Below are positions 22,766 to 31,777 of a stretch of 36,530 bases of DNA, one piece after another. How positions within the stretch are numbered: position 1 is the first letter of the stretch; every line of letters starts with the position of its first letter. Position numbers and translations under genes: made by a program. The notes beneath the pieces are model-generated. The model was not told the DNA's origin. It saw only the letters and a list, made by a program, of their open reading frames with translations, and did no database searches. Source of the stretch: Actinomycetes bacterium (GTDB lineage: Bacteria > Actinomycetota > Acidimicrobiia > Acidimicrobiales > SZUA-35); contig JAAETV010000064.1 of NCBI GenBank assembly GCA_024227975.1, positions 1 through 36,530 on the forward strand. Reading direction: 5' to 3'.

Positions 22766-23949
22766 GCACCGGGCCGCCCTCGACCTTCGTCGGGTGGCGC
22801 CTGGTCGCCATCCTGGCTGCGGCGGCCGGTGTCTCCCAGGCTTTCGGACGCTTCACCTATTCCTTGCTGTTCACCGATCTGCGAGACGAGTTTCGCATCT
22901 CCAATACGGTGGCCGGGGCCATCGGCTCGGCCAACCTCGGTGCGTATGTGATGGGAACCCTGATCGTCAGCCTGATCGTGGGCCGCCTGGGCTTGGGCCC
23001 AACGCTTCGAGTGGGGATCGTGGGGTCGGCCAGCTCACTGGTGGTGTTGGCCTGGTCTCCTTCACTGGCTGTCACCTTCCTCGCCATGACCACAGCCGGC
23101 TTCTTCGGAGCCTTCGTGTGGATCACGGCACCGGGGTTGGCCACCACCGCCCTCGGGGCCGAGCGCCGAGGCCTGGCTGTCGGGGTGACGGGGGCTGGTG
23201 TCGGGGCCGGTATTGTCGCTGCCTCGGCCTTCGCTTCGACTCTCGAGCCTGGTCAGTGGCGTCAGATCTATGTGATGGAGGCCGGGGTCGGAATCACAGT
23301 CACTGCTCTCGTGGTCGTGGCACTACGTAACCATGGAGGAGCAGGGTCATCAACGGGGGCCGGTCAGGCTGGCTTGGCCAGCATCACTGAGGTTCCCGGA
23401 TGGATCGGGCTCGTTGTCGCCTATGGGGTCTTCGCCCTGGCTCTGTCGTTGATCATGACCTTCACCGTTGGGGTGTTGGAACAAGACGCAGGTTGGGCCA
23501 AGCCAGAAGCGGCCTTGGCCTTCACCGCCATCGGGGTCGGCACGGTAGCCGGCGGGCCCGTCTTCGGGCCCATGTCCGATCGGCTGGGTCGGGCCAGGGT
23601 GCTGGTGATTGCCTTCCTCGTCATGGCCGTGGCCGGGATCCTCGTCCCCCTTGGCTTGCGCCCCTGGACGGTCGTCATCACCTTCGTTTTCGGAATGGCC
23701 TTCACCGGAGTGCCGACGACGGTTGCGGCCAGGATCAGCGATGTCGTCAGCGCCGAGCACTTTGGTGCCGCTTTCGGGGCGGCGACCCTCACTTTCGGGA
23801 TGGGTCTGTTCATCGGCCCCCAGTTGGGCGGCTACCTGGCTGATCTGACCGATTCGTTCAAGCCGTCCTTCGTCGTTGTTGTCGGCTGTGCCATCGTTGG
23901 AGTTGTGATTGGCCTCCGTCAACCAGGTCGACGAGAGGAGACGCCATGA
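22762..23949 (+). CDS. MFS transporter (YbfB/YjiJ-like)
   Basis: A 395-residue membrane protein with about 12 predicted hydrophobic segments. Its first helix region reads LVAILAAAAGVSQAFGRFTYSLLFTDL, as in the YbfB/YjiJ group of the major facilitator superfamily. The inter-domain loop contains PGWIGLVVAYGVFALALSLIM, and the DRLGRARVL loop is the usual A-like motif after helix 8. It starts at GTG 22762, overlapping the preceding stop codon (GTGA), so it is coupled to the PEP-mutase-fold enzyme. It probably imports or exports the acid that enzyme handles; the substrate is not readable. Confidence 0.88.
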   Translation: MSTGPPSTFVGWRLVAILAAAAGVSQAFGRFTYSLLFTDLRDEFRISNTVAGAIGSANLGAYVMGTLIVSLIVGRLGLGPTLRVGIVGSASSLVVLAWSPSLAVTFLAMTTAGFFGAFVWITAPGLATTALGAERRGLAVGVTGAGVGAGIVAASAFASTLEPGQWRQIYVMEAGVGITVTALVVVALRNHGGAGSSTGAGQAGLASITEVPGWIGLVVAYGVFALALSLIMTFTVGVLEQDAGWAKPEAALAFTAIGVGTVAGGPVFGPMSDRLGRARVLVIAFLVMAVAGILVPLGLRPWTVVITFVFGMAFTGVPTTVAARISDVVSAEHFGAAFGAATLTFGMGLFIGPQLGGYLADLTDSFKPSFVVVVGCAIVGVVIGLRQPGRREETP

Positions 23950-24127
23950 AGACGATCGGACTGTTGGGTGGGATGAGCTGGGAGAGCTCAAGGACCGGGG
24001 GGCAACCGGGATCGTCGCTGGGTGCACCGAGATTGAACTACTCGTCGGCGCTGACGACGTCGACATGGCCTACTTTCCGACGACCAGGATCCACGCCGAG
24101 GCGGTGGTGGCGGCCGCCCTGGCCTGA
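23946..24127 (+). pseudogene. Aspartate/glutamate racemase remnant with internal deletion
   Basis: ATG 23946 starts the diagnostic N-terminus MKTIGLLGGMSWESS of aspartate racemases, then the frame drifts. From about 23985 another frame reads ELKDRGATGIVAGCTEIELL and then FPTTRIHAEAVVAAALA, ending at TGA 24127. That is the C-terminal GCTEI motif of the same family. Roughly 150 or more central residues are missing, with the junction near GAGAGCTC. The N-terminal frame and the C-terminal frame differ, so no functional racemase is made. The start overlaps the MFS stop (ATGA), showing it was once coupled in the cassette. Confidence 0.8.
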
Positions 24128-24128
24128 T

Positions 24129-24146
24129 CCCGCCCGGATTGGCGGG
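24129..24146. terminator. Hairpin after racemase remnant
   Basis: CCCGCC and GGCGGG form a 6-bp stem with the loop CGGATT, directly after the remnant's stop codon and between convergent genes. No T-run follows. It is a modest candidate terminator for the plus-strand cassette. Confidence 0.4.
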
Positions 24147-24165
24147 CGAGACCGGCGAGGTCGGC

Positions 24166-25935
24166 TTACAACAGGGCATCCGGTATGTCGACGTGACGAG
24201 AGCGGAGCCATTCGCCGAGGCTCTTGGCTTGGCCATCTTGACGGGTTGAGGCCGCAACCCCTTCCTGGAGGAGGCCGTGGATCAGGAAGTTCATCGAGCG
24301 TATGGCTGGTAGCAGGTGCCGATCGATGGGGAGCTCAGCGGTCTCGGGTAGCAACTCGCGTAGCCGTTCGGTGGTCAGGAACCCACTCAACCAGGCCCAG
24401 GCTTGATCCGAGCGGGCGAAGACTCCGAGGTTGGCGTTGCCTCCCTTGTCTCCTGATCGGGCACCGACCACCAGGCCCAGGGGGGCGCGAGTTGTTGGCC
24501 CCCCTGGGGGGTCGGTATCAGGTCCGGGCCTCCCCTCGACGGTGACGGGTCGGTCGGGGGCGATCGAGTCGACGACCGTAGACGCCCCGTCAAGCATCGT
24601 CACATGTGATGGCACCAGGTCAGCGGGCACGAGCGCCGGGGTATACACCCCATAGGGGGAGCCGGGGGCAGGTCCACCGCCGATTCCGAACAGGCCAGGG
24701 ATGGAGGCGAGGCCGGTCTCGGTCAGGGCGTTCGAGAAGGCCCGCCCGACTTTGCGCTCATCTGGGTCCTTGACCGTGAGACGCCACAGTGCCACTGCTG
24801 CTTCGTTCGAGGTCGGGTCTTCATGATCGGTTCGGACCACGCTGGTCGTGACCGAGGCAAGCTCGTGGGGAGCGACGGGGCAGTTGGCCCAGAAGGCAGT
24901 CTCGACCAGTTCGGCCTTGGCTTCGATATCGAGCCCCGTGAGGGCAATGGCCAGATCGTTGCGGAAGCCCCCGATCTCGTTCATGGCCACCTTGAGTGTC
25001 GATGGGGGTGGCTCCCCCTTGATCCCATGGATCCGGACTCGGTCAGGCCCGATCTGGTCGAGCTCGATGGTGTCGAAGCGTGAGGTCACGTCGGGGCCGA
25101 GGTAGGCAGGGCTGCCGATCTCGTACAGCAGCTGTGAGGTGACGGTGCCTACCGACACCTCGCCCCCGGTCCCATCGTGCTTGCCGATGACACACGATCC
25201 GTCGGCTGCCACCTCAGCCCAGGGGAACCCGGCCCGGGTCATGTCGGCGATCTCGGTGAAGAACGAGTAGTTGCCCCCCGTTGCCTGGGCCCCGCACTCG
25301 ATGACATGGCCGGCTACCACTCCCCCGGCCAGACCATCCCAGTCGTCGCGGGCCCAGCCGTGGTGCCAGGCCGCCGGACCGCAGACTACGGCTGCGTCGG
25401 TTACCCGGCCCGTGACCACGATGTCAGCCCCCTGGTTCAGGGCCTCGACGATGCCCCAACAGCCGAGGTAAGCGTTGGCGGTGATGAAGCGCTCGACATC
25501 ATCGACGGGCTCAGCGGTGTCGAAATTGGTCAAGGAGATACCGGCCTCGGCCAGCTCCCCCAGCCGGGGCAAGAGGTCGTCACCATTCACATAGGCGATC
25601 TTGGGCGAGAGCCCGAGCTTGGCTGCCACCTCGGCAACGGCCTCGGCACAACCGTCGGGATCGAGCCCACCGGCGTTGCTGACCACCTTGATCCCCTGAT
25701 CGAGGCAGGTGCCCATGACCTGTTCCATCTGGGTGACGAAGGTCCGGGCGTAGCCACCCCCCGGTCGCTTGGCCCGGGTTCGAGACAGGATCAACATCGT
25801 CAGCTCGGCCAGCCAGTCGCCGGTGAGGACGTCGATGGGGCCGCCCTCGACCATCTCTCGGGCCGCCACCACTCGATCACCGTAGAAGCCAGAGCAGTTG
25901 GCAATTCGGATGGGGGCGCGTTCGGTGCCAGACAT
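24166..25935 (-). CDS. AtuA family protein (acyclic terpene utilisation AtuA-like)
   Basis: 589 residues from ATG 25935. The N-terminal two-thirds (RIANCSGFYGDR, VLTGDWLAELTMLILSR, KVVSNAGGLDPDGC, GADIVVTGRVTDAAVVCGP) is the AtuA N-terminal domain (DUF1446). The C-terminal 120 residues (LVVGARSGDKGGNANLGVFARS) are the AtuA ferredoxin-fold domain. AtuA occurs in citronellol/geranyl-CoA catabolism with the carboxylase pair AtuC/AtuF; its own reaction is unclear. It is divergent from a carboxylase pair here, matching the family's usual company. The ATG has TACGTT seven bases upstream and no ribosome site, which suggests leaderless expression. A longer frame to 26202 would overlap the carboxylase start. 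Confidence 0.88.
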   Translation of the reverse strand: MSGTERAPIRIANCSGFYGDRVVAAREMVEGGPIDVLTGDWLAELTMLILSRTRAKRPGGGYARTFVTQMEQVMGTCLDQGIKVVSNAGGLDPDGCAEAVAEVAAKLGLSPKIAYVNGDDLLPRLGELAEAGISLTNFDTAEPVDDVERFITANAYLGCWGIVEALNQGADIVVTGRVTDAAVVCGPAAWHHGWARDDWDGLAGGVVAGHVIECGAQATGGNYSFFTEIADMTRAGFPWAEVAADGSCVIGKHDGTGGEVSVGTVTSQLLYEIGSPAYLGPDVTSRFDTIELDQIGPDRVRIHGIKGEPPPSTLKVAMNEIGGFRNDLAIALTGLDIEAKAELVETAFWANCPVAPHELASVTTSVVRTDHEDPTSNEAAVALWRLTVKDPDERKVGRAFSNALTETGLASIPGLFGIGGGPAPGSPYGVYTPALVPADLVPSHVTMLDGASTVVDSIAPDRPVTVEGRPGPDTDPPGGPTTRAPLGLVVGARSGDKGGNANLGVFARSDQAWAWLSGFLTTERLRELLPETAELPIDRHLLPAIRSMNFLIHGLLQEGVAASTRQDGQAKSLGEWLRSRHVDIPDALL

Positions 25936-26007
25936 AGGTGCGAACGTACCCGGTCGGATCGTCGTCCACCAGCGGACCCGACAGAGGCGCACAAGTTGAC
26001 CAGCATT

Positions 26008-26022
26008 CTGGCCTGTGGCCAG
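26008..26022. promoter_or_regulatory. Inverted repeat in the AtuA/carboxylase divergent promoter
   Basis: CTGGCC-TGT-GGCCAG is a 6-bp dyad with three-base loop, 23 bases before the preferred carboxylase start (26045) and 73 bases before the AtuA start. It could be an operator. A GTG at 26015 lies inside it and would be an alternative start for the carboxylase beta gene. Confidence 0.35.
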
Positions 26023-26044
26023 GGATTCGTCTATACCGGCAGCC

Positions 26045-27670
26045 GTGGCACTGCTTCGATCGACCATTGATGTCAACGGTGATGACTTCGTCAAGAACCG
26101 GGTTGACATGCTCGAACAGCTCGACATCATCGACAACCTCCAGCAGGAGGCTGCAGCCGGTGGTGGCCCCAAGGCGATGGAACGCTTGCGGGGCCGGGGC
26201 AAGCTCCCGGTGCGAGAACGGATTGCGGCCGTGCTCGATGCTGACTCCCCCTTCTACGAGATCAGCCCCTTGGCCGCCTACTGCTCCAACTACACGGTTG
26301 GAGCCGGCCTGGTCATGGGTATCGGGGTCATCTCCGGGGTCGAGTGCCTGATCGAGGGCAATGACCCGACGGTGCTTGGTGGGGCCATGACGGCCTTCGC
26401 CGGCAAGAAGCTGATGCGGGCCATCGAGATCTGCCGGGAGAACCGTCTCCCCTATGTCCAGTTCGTCGAGTCAGCCGGTGGTGACCTGCGAGGCAACGAC
26501 GACCCCGAGCGCCAGATGCGGGAGCAGCTGACCCACTTCGCCGAGTCAGGCCGACTTTTCTACGATGTCACCGAGTTGTCCAAGATGGGTATCCCGTCGA
26601 TCGCCGTCGTGTTCGGCTCGTCGACCGCCGGGGGCGCATACCAGCCGGGCATGAGCGACTACAACATTTTCATCAAGGAGCGCTCCAAAGTCTTCCTCGG
26701 AGGCCCGCCCCTGGTTCAGATGGCCACGGGTGAGGTTTCCGACGATGAGACCCTGGGTGGGGCCCAGATGCACGCTGACACCTCGGGCCTGGCCGACTAC
26801 CTGGCTGAGGATGAGCTCGACGCCCTTCGCATCTGCCGTGAAGTGGTCGCTCACCTCAACCATCGCAAGCGGGGCTATGGCCCGATGAGGCCTTCGATCG
26901 CCCCCCAGCATGACCCCGAGGAATTGTTGGGTTTGATGGCCCGAGACCTCTACGCCCTCATTGACGTGAGGGAGGTGATTGCCCGCATCGTCGACGACTC
27001 GGAGTTCGAGGAGTTCAAAGCCCGCTATGGCTCCACCCTCATCTGCGGATGGGCCTGGATCCATGGCTACCCCGTCGGAATCCTGGGCAACAATGGACCC
27101 CTGTTCTCCGAGAGCTCGGAGAAGGCGGCCCAGTTCATCCAGCTCTGCAACCAGCAGGACACACCTCTCGTCTTCCTCCAGAACATCACCGGTTACATGG
27201 TTGGCAAGGATTTTGAGCACGGAGGCATCGTCAAGAACGGCTCGAAGATGATCAACGCCGTGTCCAACTCGATGGTCCCCCACCTGACCGTGATCCTCGG
27301 TTCCAGCTATGGGGCCGGCAACTATGGGATGTCGGGCCGGGCCTTCAACACCCGCTTCACCTATCTGTGGCCGACGGCGAAGATCGCCATCATGGGCCCC
27401 AAGCAGATTGCCGGTGTGATGTCGTTGGTTCGGCGGGGCCAAGCTACCCGCAAGGGCCTCGAGTTCGACGAGGAGACCGATCGCAAGATCACTGAATCAG
27501 TCGAGCACTACCACGAGCTTGCATCGCTGGCCCTGCACGCAACAGGCCGGGTCAGCGACGACGGCATCATCGACCCTCGCGACACTCGGGATGTGCTCGG
27601 TCTGTCACTGTCGGTCTGTCATAACAATGAGGTCAAAGGAGCGGAGGGTTTCGGTGTCTTCAGGATGTAG
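26045..27670 (+). CDS. Acyl-CoA carboxylase beta subunit (carboxyltransferase)
   Basis: 541 residues from GTG 26045, where the family N-terminus begins (MALLRSTIDVNGDDF); a GTG at 26015 adds 10 residues. Carboxyltransferase motifs include GKLPVRERIAAVLD, LIEGNDPTVLGGAMT, FGSSTAGGAYQPGMSD, GGAQMHADTSGLADY and GSSYGAGNYGMSGRAF. It resembles 3-methylcrotonyl-CoA / geranyl-CoA carboxylase beta subunits (LiuB, AtuC). It transfers CO2 from biotin to an acyl-CoA. It overlaps the alpha-subunit gene by 17 bases. Because AtuA is next door, geranyl-CoA-like or another branched unsaturated acyl-CoA is plausible, though 3-methylcrotonyl-CoA cannot be excluded. No other leucine-pathway genes are present. 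Confidence 0.9.
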   Translation: MALLRSTIDVNGDDFVKNRVDMLEQLDIIDNLQQEAAAGGGPKAMERLRGRGKLPVRERIAAVLDADSPFYEISPLAAYCSNYTVGAGLVMGIGVISGVECLIEGNDPTVLGGAMTAFAGKKLMRAIEICRENRLPYVQFVESAGGDLRGNDDPERQMREQLTHFAESGRLFYDVTELSKMGIPSIAVVFGSSTAGGAYQPGMSDYNIFIKERSKVFLGGPPLVQMATGEVSDDETLGGAQMHADTSGLADYLAEDELDALRICREVVAHLNHRKRGYGPMRPSIAPQHDPEELLGLMARDLYALIDVREVIARIVDDSEFEEFKARYGSTLICGWAWIHGYPVGILGNNGPLFSESSEKAAQFIQLCNQQDTPLVFLQNITGYMVGKDFEHGGIVKNGSKMINAVSNSMVPHLTVILGSSYGAGNYGMSGRAFNTRFTYLWPTAKIAIMGPKQIAGVMSLVRRGQATRKGLEFDEETDRKITESVEHYHELASLALHATGRVSDDGIIDPRDTRDVLGLSLSVCHNNEVKGAEGFGVFRM

Positions 27671-29639
27671 TCGTTTGTTGGTCGCCAACCGGGGTGAGAT
27701 TGCCCGGAGGGTGTTCGCCACGGCCCGAGCCATGGGTCTGGAGACGGTCGCCGTCTTCTCTGAAGGTGACGACGGTGCCCCCTTCGTCACCGATGCCGAT
27801 TCCGCCGTTGCCCTCGGTGGGGTGTCGGCGGCCGAGACCTATCTCGATCAGGCCAAGATCCTGGCTGCGGCCAAGCGGGCGGGGGCTGACGCCATCCACC
27901 CTGGCTACGGGTTCTTGTCGGAGAACGCCACCTTCGCCGCCGCTGTGATCGACGCCGGCCTGATCTGGGTCGGCCCTCCCCCAACCGCCATCGCCGCCAT
28001 GGGCGACAAGCTGGAGGCCAAGAAGCTGATGATCGACGCCGGGGTCCCGACCCTGCCATCGATCGAGATCACGGCTGGTCTCGATGTCGAGGCCTCGGCC
28101 CGCCAAATCGGCTACCCGGTCCTGGTCAAAGCGGCAGCCGGAGGCGGCGGCAAGGGAATGCGGGTGGTAGAGGAACCGGAAGCCCTGACTGAGGCCATTG
28201 CCGGCGCGATCCGAGAGGCTGAGTCGTCCTTCGGCGATGGCACGGTCTTCTTGGAGAAGTACCTGACGGCAGCCCGCCATGTGGAGATCCAGGTCCTCGG
28301 TGACCGTCACGGCAATCTCGTCCACTGCTTCGAGCGTGAGTGCTCAATCCAGCGTCGCCACCAGAAGATCATCGAAGAGGCCCCCAGCCCTGGTATCAGC
28401 GACGAGCTCCGGGTGGCCATGGGTTCGGCAGCCGTCACCGCGGCCCGAGCCATCGACTATCACAGCGCCGGCACCGTCGAATTCCTGGTCGAGGCCGGGG
28501 CCGATGGGTCCGAGCACTTCTACTTCTTGGAAGTCAACACCCGGCTCCAGGTCGAGCATCCGGTGACCGAGGAGATAACGGGCCTCGACCTGGTCCGCCA
28601 GCAGATCCTGGTAGCCAACGGTGAGACCCTCACCTTTGCTCAAGACGATCTGACCATTGACGGTCACGCCATCGAAGCCCGGCTCTACGCCGAAGATGTG
28701 GCCGCCGGCTTCCTGCCCTCTACTGGGATTCTCACCGCCTTCGGCCCCGCCCCCCAGCCATCGGTCCGGCTCGACACCGGAGTGGAGACCGGCTCGATCG
28801 TCGGGGTTGACTTCGACCCGATGCTGGCCAAGGTCATCGCTACAGGACCGACTCGACGCGAGGCGGCTCTGCGCCTGGCCCTGGCCCTGGAGCGGATGAC
28901 GATCGTGGGCATCACCACCAACCGGGACTTCCTGGTCTCGGCCCTGCGTCATGACGAGTTCTTGGCCGGCAACACCACTACCGATTTCATCGACCGAGTT
29001 GATCTCGGTTCGGGACCGACCGAAGCCGATCCGAGCCTGCTGGCCGCCCTCGTCCTCAGTCGTCAGGCCGCCAATCGTGACCATCCCGGAGAGCTTGGCT
29101 TCATGCCGTCCGGCTACCGCAACTCGGTCATGCCCCCCGAGGAAGTGCGATTGGTCGTTGCTGGCGACGAGGTCCTGGTCCGCTATCGGTCACGTCGGGG
29201 TGGAGGCTTTGATGTCGAGGTCGGTGATGGGGGCTCCACCCTGGTGGCCACCCTCGAATCCCGATCCGACACCGGTATCGAAGCCACCGTTGACGGGGTC
29301 CGCTCCGCCTTCGTGGTCGTGAACACGGCCAGCCGGTGGCATGTCCACGGTCCCGGCGGCCGCATCGATGCCGTCGAGCTCTCCCCTTTCCCCGATCCTG
29401 GGGGCGAGTCGGTGGCTGGTGGTCAGCTGGCCCCGATGCCGGGGGCAGTTCGGGTCGTCGCGGTCTCGGTCGGCGACAGGGTGGAGGCCGGCCAGACCCT
29501 GGTCATCATGGAAGCGATGAAGATGGAACACACGGTGACCGCTCCCGAAGCGGCACTGGTGACCGAGGTTCGCTGTGGGGTCGATGATCAGGTCGACAAC
29601 GGTGCAGTTCTCGTGGTGTTGGAGTCGATCGAAGACTGA
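27654..29639 (+). CDS. Acyl-CoA carboxylase alpha subunit (biotin carboxylase + BCCP)
   Basis: 661 residues starting at GTG 27654, which has GGAGGG six bases upstream. Biotin carboxylase N-terminus is LLVANRGEIARRVF, then ATP-grasp GGGGKGM with Lys167, and EVNTRLQVEHPVTEEITG. The C-terminal biotin-attachment motif is EAMKMEHTV with Lys623. Length and layout match MCC/GCC alpha subunits (LiuD, AtuF). It overlaps the beta gene by 17 bases, fitting co-translation. The reaction is ATP-dependent carboxylation of biotin, followed by transfer by the beta subunit. It is convergent with lgt, 25 bases away. Confidence 0.92.
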   Translation: MSSGCSRLLVANRGEIARRVFATARAMGLETVAVFSEGDDGAPFVTDADSAVALGGVSAAETYLDQAKILAAAKRAGADAIHPGYGFLSENATFAAAVIDAGLIWVGPPPTAIAAMGDKLEAKKLMIDAGVPTLPSIEITAGLDVEASARQIGYPVLVKAAAGGGGKGMRVVEEPEALTEAIAGAIREAESSFGDGTVFLEKYLTAARHVEIQVLGDRHGNLVHCFERECSIQRRHQKIIEEAPSPGISDELRVAMGSAAVTAARAIDYHSAGTVEFLVEAGADGSEHFYFLEVNTRLQVEHPVTEEITGLDLVRQQILVANGETLTFAQDDLTIDGHAIEARLYAEDVAAGFLPSTGILTAFGPAPQPSVRLDTGVETGSIVGVDFDPMLAKVIATGPTRREAALRLALALERMTIVGITTNRDFLVSALRHDEFLAGNTTTDFIDRVDLGSGPTEADPSLLAALVLSRQAANRDHPGELGFMPSGYRNSVMPPEEVRLVVAGDEVLVRYRSRRGGGFDVEVGDGGSTLVATLESRSDTGIEATVDGVRSAFVVVNTASRWHVHGPGGRIDAVELSPFPDPGGESVAGGQLAPMPGAVRVVAVSVGDRVEAGQTLVIMEAMKMEHTVTAPEAALVTEVRCGVDDQVDNGAVLVVLESIED

Positions 29640-29664
29640 CCGGGCCTGACAGGTCGGGCCGGCT

Positions 29665-30762
29665 TCAAGAGGTCGACGCCTCAGACTTGCGGTCAGCCTC
29701 GGCCTCGTCGTCGGGTTCGGGATCAATGTCTGCATCCAGATCTTGATCGTCAGCGGTCTCCGAGGTCGATACGGCCTCGTCCACCTCGTCTTCCTGATCT
29801 TCGTCTTCCCCATCTACTTCCGGCGTCGCAGCTTCGCTGGGTGATTCCATTGCGGTCTTGGACCTGCCGAAACCGACGGCGAAGCCGCTTCGGAACAGGT
29901 ACCAGGTGGCTGCCACCATGAAGGCGACCATGGCCCAGATATGAAGGCGGATACCGAGCAATTCGTTGACGGGGTCGATGCGGACTGTTTCGATCAGGAT
30001 TCGTCCAATCCCGTACCCGATCAGATAGACAGCAAACAGCGCTCCCGGTTTCAGGACCCGCCTACGATCGATCCAAATCAGGAAGCCCAGGAGGGCGATA
30101 TTCCAGATGATCTCGTATGCGAACGTTGGGTGGAACAGCTCATCGTTCTCGAAGCCCGGGAGCCGGTGGGCGGCGTCGATCTCCAAGCCCCAGGGGAGAT
30201 CAGTTGGGCGGCCATATAGCTCCTGGTTGAACCAATTGCCGAAACGGCCGATGATCTGGCCAAGGGGAAGTCCGAGGGCGACAGCAGTGAAGACAGGCGG
30301 CAACGGGGTGCCATCTCGTCTGAGCCTGATGATTCCAACCAAGCCCCCAAGTGCCACCCCTCCAGGGATGCCGAGCCCGCCGTCCCACAGGCGCACGACC
30401 GACCCTAGGTCGTCAGAGAACTGGCCCCAGTTGGTCAACACGAAATAGACCCTGGCTCCGACGATGGCGGCCGGTAGGACCCAGAGGGCCAGAGCTGGGA
30501 TGATCTCGGGATCGAGCCCGTCCTCGGCCAGCCGTCGACCCGCCATCCAGACGCCAGCCAGGACACCGATTGCGATCAGGAAGCCGTAGGCTCGCACTTC
30601 GATCGGACCCAACGAGATCCCATTGCTGGACGGACTCGGGATCGAGGCCATCACGCTGGCCAACCCAAGACTGGCCCCTGACGCCTGATCGGCGCCAAAT
30701 AGTCCTGGTTCAGAGGCTGAGGCGGGCACTATTGTCCAGGAGGCAACAAGTGAAGCCATCAT
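29665..30762 (-). CDS. lgt: Prolipoprotein diacylglyceryl transferase with acidic tail
   Basis: A 365-residue membrane enzyme that adds diacylglycerol to the lipobox cysteine of prolipoproteins. It shows several hydrophobic segments and the Lgt signature GRFGNWFNQELYG (residues 172-184). The core begins at IPSPSSNGISLGPIEVRAYG (about residue 41). The start at ATG 30762 is backed by AAGGAG eight bases upstream, giving 37 extra N-terminal residues that look like a hydrophobic leader; ATG 30651 (328 residues) would be the more usual start. The last 60 residues are a disordered, very acidic tail (Asp/Glu rich), common in high-GC actinobacteria. It is not part of the neighbouring catabolic genes. 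Confidence 0.93.
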   Translation of the reverse strand: MMASLVASWTIVPASASEPGLFGADQASGASLGLASVMASIPSPSSNGISLGPIEVRAYGFLIAIGVLAGVWMAGRRLAEDGLDPEIIPALALWVLPAAIVGARVYFVLTNWGQFSDDLGSVVRLWDGGLGIPGGVALGGLVGIIRLRRDGTPLPPVFTAVALGLPLGQIIGRFGNWFNQELYGRPTDLPWGLEIDAAHRLPGFENDELFHPTFAYEIIWNIALLGFLIWIDRRRVLKPGALFAVYLIGYGIGRILIETVRIDPVNELLGIRLHIWAMVAFMVAATWYLFRSGFAVGFGRSKTAMESPSEAATPEVDGEDEDQEDEVDEAVSTSETADDQDLDADIDPEPDDEAEADRKSEASTS

Positions 30763-30976
30763 GATTATTGCTCCTTGTTGGGCGACCTGACAGAAGCGCT
30801 GGTGCCGGTCAGGCTACAGTTTGGAGCCGCCTATGGGTGACAACCATCCATGAGCTCTTGCGCCCTCTGCGGGATGACTGACCCTTTCCATTATCGGCTA
30901 TACCCGGGTCGCGGCCGCCGACGAACACCATCCCTCGGCCATGTGACGCTCCCAGCGACCTGGGTGAGCGAGAGGC
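30763..30976. other. 214-base gap between lgt and SDR operon
   Basis: This gap holds the lgt ribosome site (AAGGAG) and presumably its promoter. A short dyad, GAGGC-CTA-GCCTC, overlaps the SDR stop codon and might stop transcription of the SDR gene. No tRNA, no small gene with a supported start and no repeats were seen. Confidence 0.4.
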
Positions 30977-31777
30977 CTAGCCTCGGCCGACGAAGGGCAT
31001 CTCGGTCGCCATCACGGTCATGAACAAGACATTCGAATCCAGCGGGAGGTTGGCCATGTAGCTGATGGCCCGACCGACATCGTCGACGTCCATCCTGGGT
31101 TCGACCCTGATCGAGCCGTCAGGTTGGGGGACCCCGGCCGCCATCGGCTCCGTCATCGGTGTCTCGGCGTTGCCGATGTCGATCTGACCACAGGCGATGC
31201 GATGGCTGCGGCCATCGAGGGCCAACGACTTCGTCAGCCCGGTGATGGCATGCTTGGTCGCGGTGTAGGGAGCGGAGCGAGGACGGGGGGTCTCAGCTGA
31301 GATCGAGCCATTGTTGATGATCCGCCCCCCGGTGGGGCTCTGACGCTTCATCAGGGCCATGGCCTGACGGGCGCACAAGAACGAGCCGGTCAGGTTGACG
31401 TCGACCACCCTCTGCCAGTCGGCCAAGCTCAGCTCGTCGAACGCCTTGGGAGGTGCCCCTGTTCCTGCGTTGTTGAACAGGAGATCGACGCGGCCATGGA
31501 CCTTCTCGACCTGGTCGAAGAGGGCCAAGACGTCAGTCTCGCGGCCGACGTCGGCCACAACACCCAATCCAAGCTCGGGGTCCATGCCGGCGGCAGCAGC
31601 CAAACCCAAGGTCTCCTCCAGGGCCTCCAGACGTCGACCGGCCAGAATCAGGGCCCACCCCTCAGCGGCCAGGGCCAGGGCGGCCGAGCGTCCGACTCCC
31701 GTTCCGCCTCCGGTGACAACGGCGACCGGGGCTGTTCCCTCCCTGGTGGTGCTCGCCATCGGGGTGGTTTCGCTCAT
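30977..31777 (-). CDS. SDR family oxidoreductase
   Basis: A 266-residue classical SDR. It has the cofactor motif [11 protein letters not shown] (residues 20-30), NNAG, an active-site region NGSIS (157-160), and YTATK with Tyr171 and Lys175. It probably oxidises a hydroxyl or reduces a ketone on a CoA ester. Its start overlaps the acyl-CoA dehydrogenase stop by four bases (ATGA). It is the last of three coupled genes, so beta-oxidation-like dehydrogenation then alcohol oxidation is plausible. The residues after the Tyr/Lys pair ([23 protein letters not shown]) are less standard than usual. Confidence 0.87.
   Translation of the reverse strand: MSETTPMASTTREGTAPVAVVTGGGTGVGRSAALALAAEGWALILAGRRLEALEETLGLAAAAGMDPELGLGVVADVGRETDVLALFDQVEKVHGRVDLLFNNAGTGAPPKAFDELSLADWQRVVDVNLTGSFLCARQAMALMKRQSPTGGRIINNGSISAETPRPRSAPYTATKHAITGLTKSLALDGRSHRIACGQIDIGNAETPMTEPMAAGVPQPDGSIRVEPRMDVDDVGRAISYMANLPLDSNVLFMTVMATEMPFVGRG

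Noticed and set aside
26546..27442. 298-codon minus-strand frame
   Set aside because: Antisense to the carboxyltransferase gene, which has clear motifs throughout.
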